The notes beneath the pieces are model-generated. The model was not told where the DNA came from. It worked only from the letters and a program-made list of their open reading frames with translations, and did no database searches. A stretch of 64,000 bases of DNA from JARYGU01 sp033795365 (GTDB taxonomy: Bacteria; Pseudomonadota; Alphaproteobacteria; Rhizobiales; Rhizobiaceae): positions 1 through 64,000 of the forward strand of contig JARYGU010000016.1 in the NCBI GenBank assembly GCA_033795365.1, written 5' to 3'. The position numbers and the translations under genes are program-made. Below are positions 44,285-52,616 of the stretch, piece by piece (position 1 is the first letter of the stretch; every line of letters starts with the position of its first letter).

Positions 44285-45610
44285 ATGACCGACATCGCCA
44301 ACCATGGCAGCGGATCGCGCGGCGGCGCGGCGCTCAAGCTCGTGCTTTTCAGCCTCATCGGCATCGTGCTCTTCTTCGTTCCGGTGACGATCGCCGGAAA
44401 GTCGACCATCCTGCTCGATCACGCCGCAACGGCGATCTCGACCGAGCTTCGTCCCGTCGCCATCGTGTTCGTCTGCCTGCTGATCGCGTACGGCGCCCTT
44501 GCGCCCTTCATCACGGGAAGCTGGAAGAAGAACGTGACGGAAACGGTCTTTTCCGTCCTGCGCGTCCTCGGCCTCGTGCTCGCAGGCATGTATCTCGCGG
44601 GGATCGGCCCGGCGGCCTTCTTCACTCCGGACATGCTGCCATTCCTCTTTGACAAGCTGGTTCTCTCCGTCGGCCTCATCGTGCCGATCGGCGCGCTGGC
44701 GCTGGCCTTCCTGATCGGATACGGCCTCCTGGAATTCACCGGCGTCCTCGTCCAGCCGGTCATGCGGCCGATCTGGCGTACGCCCGGCTGGTCGGCGATC
44801 GACGCGGTGGCCTCCTTCGTCGGAAGCTATTCGCTGGCGCTGCTCATCACCGACCGCGTGTTCAAGGAAGGCAAGTACACCGTCCGGGAAGCCGCCATCA
44901 TCGCCACGGGCTTTTCGACCGTCTCCGCCACCTTCATGATCATCGTTGCCAAGACGCTCGGCCTGATGGAAGCCTGGAACCTCTATTTCTGGGCGACTCT
45001 CGTCGTGACCTTCGTCGTTTCCGCCATCACCGCGAGGCTGTGGCCGATCGCCGGCATGGAGCATCCCGCCGATCGCGACCAGCCGCTTCCGGCGGGACAG
45101 GGCCGCATCGCGACGGCCGTCGAAGCCGGTCTCGAGCAGGCGCAGGCGGCACCCCGCCTCTTCTCGATGCTGCGCGACAGCTTCCTCGACGGGCTGCGCA
45201 TGGCTGCGATGATCCTGCCGAGCATCATGGCCGTGGGGCTTCTCGGCCTGCTTGCCGCGAAATATACGCCGCTCTTCGACATCCTCGGGCTGGCGCTCTA
45301 TCCCTTCACCTGGATCGCCCGGCTTTCCGATCCGATGCTGGCAGCCAAGTCGCTGGCGTCGGGGCTTGCCGAGATGTTCCTGCCCGCAATCCTGCTCAAG
45401 GAGGCGGATGTCGGGCTGAAATTCGTCGCGGCCGTCGTATCGGTCAGCCAGGTGCTGTTCCTCTCGGCTTCGATTCCTTGCGTCCTTGCGACCTCGATAC
45501 CCCTCAGGTTCCGCGACCTGATCGTGATCTGGTACATCCGCACGGCACTCAGCATCCTCGTGACCGCGCCGATCGCCTGGTTCGCCGTCTCGCTCGGATG
45601 GCTGGGCTGA
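44285..45610 (+). CDS. YjiH-like membrane protein with nucleoside-recognition (Gate) domains, candidate transporter
   Basis: The protein is 441 residues with about ten membrane spans. KLVLFSLIGIVLFFVPVTIAGKSTILLDH is the N-terminal block of YjiH-type proteins. Two Gate-type segments are seen: ...DAVASFVGSYSLALLITDRVFKEGKYTVREAAIIATGFS in the middle and PAILLKEADVGLKFVAAVVSVSQVLFLSASIP near the end. ACAGGGAGG precedes ATG 44285. It lies between hutU and hutD, with a 1-bp overlap to hutD. The position suggests uptake of histidine, urocanate or a related imidazole (inference); the substrate of the family is not established. Confidence 0.75.
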   Translation: MTDIANHGSGSRGGAALKLVLFSLIGIVLFFVPVTIAGKSTILLDHAATAISTELRPVAIVFVCLLIAYGALAPFITGSWKKNVTETVFSVLRVLGLVLAGMYLAGIGPAAFFTPDMLPFLFDKLVLSVGLIVPIGALALAFLIGYGLLEFTGVLVQPVMRPIWRTPGWSAIDAVASFVGSYSLALLITDRVFKEGKYTVREAAIIATGFSTVSATFMIIVAKTLGLMEAWNLYFWATLVVTFVVSAITARLWPIAGMEHPADRDQPLPAGQGRIATAVEAGLEQAQAAPRLFSMLRDSFLDGLRMAAMILPSIMAVGLLGLLAAKYTPLFDILGLALYPFTWIARLSDPMLAAKSLASGLAEMFLPAILLKEADVGLKFVAAVVSVSQVLFLSASIPCVLATSIPLRFRDLIVIWYIRTALSILVTAPIAWFAVSLGWLG

Positions 45611-46191
45611 TGTCCGCGCGGCTGCTCCGCTCCGGCGATTATCGCCGCATGCCGTGGAAGAACGGCGGCGGCGAGACCGTCGAGATCGCGGTCCATCCCG
45701 AAGCGAGCGACCTTGCCGCCTTCGGATGGCGGGTCAGCATCGCGACGGTGGCGAGCGACGGCCCCTTCTCGGTCTTTCCCGGTATCGACCGCACGCTCGC
45801 GGTCCTTTCGGGCGGCGGCATGGAACTCGACATAGAAGGCATGGGCAAATACGTGCTGACGCCCATTTCCGAGCCGCTTTCCTTCGCGGCGGATGCGCCG
45901 ACTGCCGCCCGGCTTTCCGCCGGCGCGATCACCGACCTCAACGTGATGACGCGGCGAGGCGCATTTTCCCATCGCATGCAGCACTCGACGACCGCAGAGA
46001 CGAAGGGCATCTCCAGCCAAAGCCGCTGGCTCCTTCTCGTCGCAAGCGATCCGCTCGGCGTCGAAACCGCGGAAGGCCTCATCGGCCTTCAGCCGCTCGA
46101 TACGCTTCTTGTCGAGGGCCCCGCTCCCCTCGGCCTTGTTGCCGCCGCCGGCGCGGCTGCCTTCCATCTTATCGAGATCGATCCCGCGTGA
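45610..46191 (+). CDS. hutD: HutD family protein
   Basis: The protein is 193 residues with a bicupin-like fold: MPWKNGGGETVEIAVHPE near the N-terminus, FGWRVSIATVASDGPFSVFPGIDRTLAVLSGGGM, and DLNVMTRRGAFSH. HutD/Ves proteins are conserved in hut operons. In Pseudomonas fluorescens HutD is thought to limit hut expression, but the biochemical role is not settled. The ATG overlaps the transporter stop (TGATG). Confidence 0.9.
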   Translation: MSARLLRSGDYRRMPWKNGGGETVEIAVHPEASDLAAFGWRVSIATVASDGPFSVFPGIDRTLAVLSGGGMELDIEGMGKYVLTPISEPLSFAADAPTAARLSAGAITDLNVMTRRGAFSHRMQHSTTAETKGISSQSRWLLLVASDPLGVETAEGLIGLQPLDTLLVEGPAPLGLVAAAGAAAFHLIEIDPA

Positions 46192-46210
46192 CGTTCCGGC
46201 GCGAGCGCGC

Positions 46211-47002
46211 TCATGCGACGCCGATGCCGGCGGTCAGGCCGCCATCGATGACGAAATCCGCGCCCGTGCAGAACGCTGCGCGCGGCGAGGCGAGATAGGC
46301 GACCATCTCCGCCACCTCCTCCGGCTCCCCGATGCGGCCGAGCGGATGGGCCGCGCCGAAACGGCGGAAGGCATCCTCGATATCGGCATCCGCGCCGTCG
46401 AAGGTGCGCGCCGCAAGCTCCAGGATCGGCGTGCGCACCGAACCGGGGCTGATCGAATTCACCCTTATGCCCTCGGCGGCATGATCGAGCGCCATGGCCC
46501 GCGTCAGGGCGTGAATCGCTCCCTTGCTGGCCACATAGGCTGCAACGCCCTTCTGGCAGGCATGCCCCTGCACCGAGGAGATGTTGACGATGGCGCCACC
46601 GCCGCGGGCCGCCATTTTCGGCACGCCGAAATGCGCGGTCAGGTGGATCGAGCCGACATTGACGGCCATGCAGCGCGCGAAGGTTTCCGCATCGGTCGTC
46701 ACCGCAGTGCCATAGGGATGGATCGCCGCGGAATTGACGATGATGTCGAGCCCGCCGAAGAGGCCGCAGGCTTCCTCGACCGCTTCGCGGACTTCGCCAG
46801 CCATGGAGACGTCGGTCCGCCGGACCCGCAGGTCCAGATTCGCATCCTTGGCGATTGCTATCAGCTTTTCATTGGCGCCGGCGTCGATCCCGAGAGAGAA
46901 GACGGATGCTCCGCCTTCCGCCAGCCGGATCGCCGATGCACGGCCGATGCCGCTGGTTCCGGTCACCAGAGCGATTTTTCCTGCGAATTCCTGTTCCTTC
47001 AT
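46211..47002 (-). CDS. SDR family oxidoreductase
   Basis: The SDR is 263 residues with VTGTSGIGRASA for NAD(P), NSAAIHP, the catalytic Ser in VNISSVQG and YVASKGAIHALTRAMA with the Tyr/Lys pair. It ends with FVIDGGLTAG. It is divergent from uxuA (200-bp gap), so it may oxidise or reduce a hexonate next to mannonate, for example in place of UxuB; this is inferred from position only. Convergent with hutD. Confidence 0.85.
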   Translation of the reverse strand: MKEQEFAGKIALVTGTSGIGRASAIRLAEGGASVFSLGIDAGANEKLIAIAKDANLDLRVRRTDVSMAGEVREAVEEACGLFGGLDIIVNSAAIHPYGTAVTTDAETFARCMAVNVGSIHLTAHFGVPKMAARGGGAIVNISSVQGHACQKGVAAYVASKGAIHALTRAMALDHAAEGIRVNSISPGSVRTPILELAARTFDGADADIEDAFRRFGAAHPLGRIGEPEEVAEMVAYLASPRAAFCTGADFVIDGGLTAGIGVA

Positions 47003-47202
47003 CGGCGCACTCCTCCATCGCTTTGCCTGCGGACCGCCGCGAGTTGAACGGCGGGATACCCGGATGTCAACGCCTAAGGGAGAGAGGTTTGCCGAATCGA
47101 ATCAGCGGCTTGCAAACACATGGCGACAATTCGATTCATGTCGCCCTTGCGCCCGTTCGCGCTCTATGGTCCAAAACGCCGAGACATGAGGAGGAAATCG
47201 GA

Positions 47203-48387
47203 ATGGAAGAGTGCTTCCGCTGGTACGGGCCGAACGATCCGGTGACGCTCGATCACATAAAGCAGGCGGGCGCGACCGGCGTCGTCTCCGCCCTGCATCA
47301 TATCTATGACGGGTCTCCATGGCCGCTCGAAGAGATCCTGAAATACAAGGCAGGCATCGAAAGCTCCGGTCTTTCGTGGTCTGTGGTCGAAAGCATCCCT
47401 GTCCACAATTCGATCAAGATAGCCGGACCCGAACGGGCGCGCTATATCGGCTACTACAAGGATACGATCCGGGCGCTCGCAACCGCAGGAATCAAGACGA
47501 TCTGCTACAATTTCATGCCCGTCGTCGACTGGACTCGCACCGACCTCATGTACCGGATGCCCTCCTCCGGCTATGCGCTGCGCTTCGACGCTGTCGATTT
47601 CGCCGTCTACGATCTTTTCGTGCTGAAGCGTCAGGACGCGGAGAGGGACTACGACGCGGAAAGAATTCGCGCCGCGGAAATCCGGCTCGGAGAACTTTCG
47701 GAAGAGCGACTCGCATTGATCGAGCGCAATCTCATTGCCGGCCTGCCCGCGACCGAGCGCACCTATGACCGCGAGAGCTTCCGGCGGGCGCTCGCCGACT
47801 ATCGCGGCATCGATGCCGAGACGCTGCGCGCCAATCTCTTCTTCTTCCTGCGGGAAATCGTTCCGGTCGCCGAGGAGGCCGGAGCCCGGCTCTGCATCCA
47901 TCCGGACGACCCGCCGTTCTCGCTCTTCGGTCTGCCACGCGTCGTCTCGACGGCATCGGACGCCCGCGCGCTGCTCGCTGCTGCGGCGAGCCCTGCGAAC
48001 GGCCTCACCTTCTGTACCGGCTCCTACGGCGTTCGGGCAGACAACGACCTGCCGGCGATGGTCGAGGAGTTCGGGCCGCAGATCCATTTCGCGCATCTTC
48101 GCAACGTCACCCGCGAGCCGGACGGCTCCTTCCACGAATCCGACCATCTCGACGGCTCGACGGACATGGTGGCGGTCGTCGCAGCGCTGATCCGGGAGCA
48201 ATGGCGCCGCAAGGCGGAAGGCCGCGCCGACTGGCGAATCCCGATGCGTCCGGACCATGGGCATCTGCTTGCCGACGACATCGGCAAGGCGCGGATCAAT
48301 CCCGGCTATTCGCTGATCGGGCGCCTCAAGGGGCTTGCGGAACTGCGCGGGGTGATGCGCGGCGTCTCGGCCTTCATGACCCCATAG
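47203..48387 (+). CDS. uxuA: Mannonate dehydratase
   Basis: The protein is 394 residues. MEECFRWYGPNDPVTLDHIKQAGATGVV at the N-terminus, ICYNFMPVVDWTRTDL, LCIHPDDPPFSLFGLPRVVST, FCTGSYGVRADNDLP and IHFAHLRNV are UxuA hallmarks of the xylose-isomerase-like TIM barrel with Mn/Fe ligands. It dehydrates D-mannonate to 2-keto-3-deoxygluconate in hexuronate breakdown. GAGGAGGAAAT precedes ATG 47203. Confidence 0.95.
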   Translation: MEECFRWYGPNDPVTLDHIKQAGATGVVSALHHIYDGSPWPLEEILKYKAGIESSGLSWSVVESIPVHNSIKIAGPERARYIGYYKDTIRALATAGIKTICYNFMPVVDWTRTDLMYRMPSSGYALRFDAVDFAVYDLFVLKRQDAERDYDAERIRAAEIRLGELSEERLALIERNLIAGLPATERTYDRESFRRALADYRGIDAETLRANLFFFLREIVPVAEEAGARLCIHPDDPPFSLFGLPRVVSTASDARALLAAAASPANGLTFCTGSYGVRADNDLPAMVEEFGPQIHFAHLRNVTREPDGSFHESDHLDGSTDMVAVVAALIREQWRRKAEGRADWRIPMRPDHGHLLADDIGKARINPGYSLIGRLKGLAELRGVMRGVSAFMTP

Positions 48388-48415
48388 CGGCCGGGCACAC
48401 CATCAGGGCATATGA

Positions 48416-48441
48416 AAACGGGCGCCGATCGGCGCCCGTTT
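48416..48441. terminator. Bidirectional rho-independent terminator
   Basis: A perfect 11-bp stem (AAACGGGCGCC / GGCGCCCGTTT) with a GATC loop lies between the convergent uxuA and secDF genes, with T-rich DNA after it on one side and A-rich on the other. Confidence 0.8.
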
Positions 48442-48465
48442 CGTGTTTCGCGGAACGTCTTGCGC

Positions 48466-51009
48466 TCAGGCTCCCGCAGGCGGGGTAGCCGTTCCCTCGG
48501 CAGGCTTGCGGGACGCTTCCCGGTCCGTCCACCAGCGATTGAGGAACAGCAGGATCGGGCCGCCGATATAGATTGACGAGGTGGTCGCGACGATCACGCC
48601 GAACACCATCGGCCAGGCGAAGGGCTTGACCGGATCGCCGCCCCAGATCGCCATGGGCACAAGCGAGAAGAGGATGGCGACGGAGGTGAAGATGCATCGC
48701 ATGACCACCTGATTGATCGAGAGGTCGATCAGCTCGGAGAACGGCATCGTCTTGTACTTGCGCAGGTTCTCGCGCATGCGGTCGTAGACCACCACCTTGT
48801 CGTTCACCGAATAGCCGATGAGCGTCAGGACCGCGGCAATGGCCGTCAGGTTGAAGTCGATGCCCGTCAGCGCGAAGAAGCCGATCATCTTCGTGACGTC
48901 CAGCAGGAGCGTCGCGATCGCACCGACCGCGAAATGCCACTCGAAGCGGAACCAGATGTAGAACAGGATCGCCACCATCGCGAGCCCGACGGCGAGGAAG
49001 CCGGAGCGCGCAAGCTCGGTGCTGATCGTCGGACCCACAACCTCCGTGCGCTCGAAGCTCGCATCGGCGATCGTGCTGCTGACGGTATCACGAATCTTGG
49101 CGAGTGCTGCGTTCTGCTCCTCTTCGCCGCCCGGCTGGCGCTGGATGCGGATGAGGACGGACGTGCCCTGCCCGAACTCCTGAAGCGCCACCTCGCCGAG
49201 ATTGAGCTCTTCGAGATGCTGCCTGAGATTGGCCAGATCGATCGGAGTCTTCGAGGTGGTCTCGACCTGGATACCGCCGACGAAGTCGATGCCGTAGTTG
49301 AGGCCCGGCGTGAAGAACAGGACGACCGAGCTGATCGAGAGAAACGCCGACATGCCGATCGCGATAAAGCGGCCCTTCATGAAGGAGAATTTCGGAATGC
49401 TCGGCACGGCACCGAAGATCGAATGGATGTTGATCGTCTTCATCTTCCGCCGGACGACCACTTCGCGCATCAGCAGGCGGACGACGGTGATCGAGGTGAA
49501 CATGGAGATCACGATGCCGAGCATCATGGTGATCGCGAAGCCACGAACCGGGCCGGTACCGAACATGAAGAGCAGGACCGTGCCGACGAGCGTCGTCACG
49601 TTGCCGTCGACGATCGTCGCATAGGCCTTGTTGAAGCCGACGTCGAGCGCCTTCATCGCCCCCGCGCCCGCGGCCGTTTCTTCCCGTATTCGGGCATTGA
49701 TGAGGATGTTGGCGTCCACCGCCATGCCGATGCCGAGGATGATGCCGGCGATACCGGGCAGTGTCAGCGTCGAGCCGAGAAGACCGAGAACACCGATCGT
49801 CAGGACCGTGTGCAGGATCAGGCCGACATTGGCGATGAGACCCCAGGAACTGTAGAGGACCTGCATCAGGATGACGACCGCCAGGAAGCCGGCAAGGCCG
49901 GTATAGAGGCCCATGCGGATCGAATCGCTGCCGAGGTTCGGGCCTACCGTCCGCTCCTCGATGATCGTGAGCGGGGCCGGAAGCGCGCCCGAGCGCAGGA
50001 GCGCGGAAAGCACCGTCGCCTCCTGCGGCGTGAAGTTGCCGCTGATCTGGCCGGAACCGCCGATGATCGGTTCGCGAATGACCGGCGCCGTCAGGACCTT
50101 TCCGTCCAGGACGATCGCGAAAGGCCGCCCGACATTCTGCCTGGTGATTTCCGCGAACTGGCGCGCGCCGGTCGAATCGAAGCTGAACGAGACGATCGGC
50201 TCGTTGGTACGCTGGTCGAAACCTGCCTTGGCGTCTGCCAGACGGTCGCCGGAGATCGCCACCCGGTCTTCGATCGCATATTTGTTGCCGTCATTTGCAC
50301 CCGGAAGGATCGTCACGCCGCGCGGCGCGACACCGTTCGGATCGACGCTGGCGTCGAGCATGTGGAAGCTCATCTGCGCCGTCGAGCCGAGGAGCTGGCG
50401 CAGCCGCGTCGGGTCCTGAAGGCCCGGAAGCTGGACGAGGATGCGGTCGCCGCCGACACGCTGGATCAGCGGTTCGGCCACGCCGACCTGGTCGACGCGG
50501 CGGCGGATGATTTCGAGGCTCTGCTCGACGGCCGCCGTCATGCGGTCGGCGAGACCCGCCTCCGTCAGGTTGATCGAAATGTTGTTTCCGGATGTCTGGA
50601 CGTCGATATCGGCCTGGGCGTTGCCGAAGCCCATGGCGCCGCCGGTCGGGGCGGCCAAGTTACGGATTTCCGGCAGAACCTTGTCGAGCGTGGCCTGGTC
50701 GGGCAGCGTGATGGTGACCTCGTTGCCGTTCAGGCGCGCGGCCGAAGCACGCTCTCCCGCCGTGCGCAGGATACCCCTCGCATCGTTCAACAGCACATCC
50801 ATGCGGGCCTTGCGAAGGGCCGCACCGTCGACTTCGAGCACGAGGTGGGAGCCGCCCCTCAGATCGAGCCCGAGGGTAACCGGATTTGCCGGCAGGAAGC
50901 GGCCGAATCTTTCAAGGGCCGCGGGAGAAAGCACGTTCGGAAGCGCGGTCAGCGTCCCAAAGAGAATGACCGCGGCATAGACCAGGAGGGTCCATTTGGA
51001 TATGCGCAT
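48466..51009 (-). CDS. secDF: Protein translocase subunits SecD and SecF, fused
   Basis: The protein is 847 residues. The SecD part (about 1-510) starts with the span WTLLVYAAVILFGTLTALP, then LGLDLRGGSHLVLEVD, a large periplasmic domain, and GMAVDANILINARIREE in the membrane part. The SecF part (about 530-847) has SFMKGRFIAIGMSAFLS, GIDFVGGIQVE, IGYSVNDKVVVYDRMREN and MRCIFTSVAILFSL. SecDF uses the proton gradient to help SecYEG export proteins. Fusion is usual in rhizobia. ATG 51009 (MRISKWTLL) is chosen. Confidence 0.95.
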   Translation of the reverse strand: MRISKWTLLVYAAVILFGTLTALPNVLSPAALERFGRFLPANPVTLGLDLRGGSHLVLEVDGAALRKARMDVLLNDARGILRTAGERASAARLNGNEVTITLPDQATLDKVLPEIRNLAAPTGGAMGFGNAQADIDVQTSGNNISINLTEAGLADRMTAAVEQSLEIIRRRVDQVGVAEPLIQRVGGDRILVQLPGLQDPTRLRQLLGSTAQMSFHMLDASVDPNGVAPRGVTILPGANDGNKYAIEDRVAISGDRLADAKAGFDQRTNEPIVSFSFDSTGARQFAEITRQNVGRPFAIVLDGKVLTAPVIREPIIGGSGQISGNFTPQEATVLSALLRSGALPAPLTIIEERTVGPNLGSDSIRMGLYTGLAGFLAVVILMQVLYSSWGLIANVGLILHTVLTIGVLGLLGSTLTLPGIAGIILGIGMAVDANILINARIREETAAGAGAMKALDVGFNKAYATIVDGNVTTLVGTVLLFMFGTGPVRGFAITMMLGIVISMFTSITVVRLLMREVVVRRKMKTINIHSIFGAVPSIPKFSFMKGRFIAIGMSAFLSISSVVLFFTPGLNYGIDFVGGIQVETTSKTPIDLANLRQHLEELNLGEVALQEFGQGTSVLIRIQRQPGGEEEQNAALAKIRDTVSSTIADASFERTEVVGPTISTELARSGFLAVGLAMVAILFYIWFRFEWHFAVGAIATLLLDVTKMIGFFALTGIDFNLTAIAAVLTLIGYSVNDKVVVYDRMRENLRKYKTMPFSELIDLSINQVVMRCIFTSVAILFSLVPMAIWGGDPVKPFAWPMVFGVIVATTSSIYIGGPILLFLNRWWTDREASRKPAEGTATPPAGA

Positions 51010-51118
51010 GGAAGGGTCCACTTCAAATGCTGCAGGAGTGCATGGCCTTCTGGCCCGGCGCACTCCGCTCTAATCGGAAAATTCAGGATCGGCGTGGCGC
51101 GTGATGCGCTCTCGGGCC

Positions 51119-51598
51119 TCAGGCGGCCGATGGAGGCGCGCGGCTACGAAATGCCGTACCGCAAGACGTGTCCGCCGGAGAGATCCGGCGCGGCGCATAG
51201 CGGCAATGAGACCAGGTCTCGAAAGGATAGACTGTCGCGTCGGGCGGCAAGAAAGCGGCCTTGCCGGCAAATCCGCCTTCGGCGAGGCCGTTCTTCACCT
51301 TTGCGGTGACGCGACGCTCGGCGCCGTGGCCGGAGGGTAGCCAGACGTCGTTTGCTCCCGCACCGCCTGCCGCAGACAGCGGCCTTGGAAGAGCGGAAGA
51401 CGGCGCCGAACGGTCCTTCGCCTCCTCATGCTCCGGATCCGCTTGATGAGCGTTCGAGGAAACGGCCGCCCGCAGGTTGCGGACGCTTTCGGGAGCGGCA
51501 AAGGGCGCAAGGATCAGGGCGAGCAGAAAGACGAGAAAGCCGCCAGGCAGAAAGCCCCGGCCCTTCCCTTTCGGATGTCTTTCGGTCTGGTCCGTCAT
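51119..51598 (-). CDS. Hypothetical secreted or membrane-anchored protein
   Basis: The ORF of 159 residues from ATG 51598 has a basic N-terminus and one hydrophobic segment (FLPGGFLVFLLALILAPFA), followed by an Ala/Ser/Pro-rich low-complexity stretch. The C-terminal ~50 residues (DATVYPFETWSHCRYAPRRIS...) carry three Cys or nearby aromatic residues. No family is recognised. It lies 109 bp upstream of secDF on the same strand. Reality of the gene is not certain. Confidence 0.4.
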   Translation of the reverse strand: MTDQTERHPKGKGRGFLPGGFLVFLLALILAPFAAPESVRNLRAAVSSNAHQADPEHEEAKDRSAPSSALPRPLSAAGGAGANDVWLPSGHGAERRVTAKVKNGLAEGGFAGKAAFLPPDATVYPFETWSHCRYAPRRISPADTSCGTAFRSRAPPSAA

Positions 51599-51934
51599 GC
51601 CCGTCCGTTTCCAGATGCAGAGGCGAAGCAGCGCGCCGCGCTCACGATGAGCCGCCAAGAACCATTTCGGGATAGCCAAGTCAAGTTCGGGCGCTTGCAG
51701 CCTGCTAGCGAGAATAGCATGAACCCGCCATGAACATCAAAATGCGGTGATGTGAAGAGCTTCGCATGACGGACGCTTGTCGAATCGGGCCCTGGCCGCC
51801 AAATAGGTCCCGGCCTTGCACTGCGGTCTCCGCTTTGCCCGGGGCCGCTGAAAGCCAACATCAGAATGTCACTTTGAAGATCTAAGCTTGCGTGCACCAA
51901 GGAAAGCCGGTCGGGGTCCGGCCTGCGGAAGGAC
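51599..51934 (+). other. Gap between the orphan gene and exoD
   Basis: These 336 bp separate a minus-strand orphan from exoD and presumably hold both promoters. No gene, repeat or known operator was recognised. Confidence 0.4.
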
Positions 51935-52594
51935 ATGCCCGAAGAGGAAATGGACAAACCGATCGGACGGAAAGAGAAAAAGCAGGAGCGGGCACGCCGC
52001 AGGTTTTCAGAAATACTGACCGACCTTGCCGAAGACCGGCAGCGCGAACGCATTTCCGTGGCGGACATCTTCAGCGCAATGGGAGATCGCGCGTTCGGCG
52101 CACTGATGCTGATCTTCGCGCTGCCCAACATCATCCCGACCCCTCCGGGCACATCCGCGATCCTCGGCGCACCGCTCATCTTCCTGTCCGCGCAGCTGAT
52201 GCTCGGCATGAAGCCCTGGCTGCCGGCCGTGATCGCCAAGCGCTCCATGGCGCGGGAGGACTTCGCCGGCCTCATCCTGCGCCTTGCACCCTGGATTTCG
52301 CGCGCGGAGCGATTGCTGAAGCCGCGCCTGACCTACCTCGTCCATCCGCCCGCGGAATATGCCGTCGGCTTCTTCTGTCTCGTCCTGGCCGTGATTCTCT
52401 TCCTCCCGGTCCCGCTCGGAAACATTCTGCCGGCGCTAGCGATCTGCATCTTCTCCTTCGGCATCCTGGAGCGGGACGGGCTCTGGATCATCGCGGGCCT
52501 GGTCAACACCGTCGTCGCGCTGCTGGTGATCGCGAGCGTCATCGTCGGCGCGGTCATGGCCTTCATGCTCGTGGTGCAGAGGGTGTTCATGTAG
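51935..52594 (+). CDS. exoD: ExoD family protein
   Basis: The protein is 219 residues with a basic N-terminal ~30 residues, a short helical domain (ISVADIFSAMGDRAFGALMLIFALPNIIPTPPGTSAILGAPLIFLSAQLM, the ExoD hallmark) and four or so membrane spans. ExoD of S. meliloti is needed for exopolysaccharide, alkali tolerance and nodule invasion; its reaction is unknown. GGAAGGAC lies directly before ATG 51935; a second ATG at 51950 has GAGG. Confidence 0.9.
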   Translation: MPEEEMDKPIGRKEKKQERARRRFSEILTDLAEDRQRERISVADIFSAMGDRAFGALMLIFALPNIIPTPPGTSAILGAPLIFLSAQLMLGMKPWLPAVIAKRSMAREDFAGLILRLAPWISRAERLLKPRLTYLVHPPAEYAVGFFCLVLAVILFLPVPLGNILPALAICIFSFGILERDGLWIIAGLVNTVVALLVIASVIVGAVMAFMLVVQRVFM

Positions 52595-52616
52595 GCAGCC
52601 GAGACGACCCCGTCCG

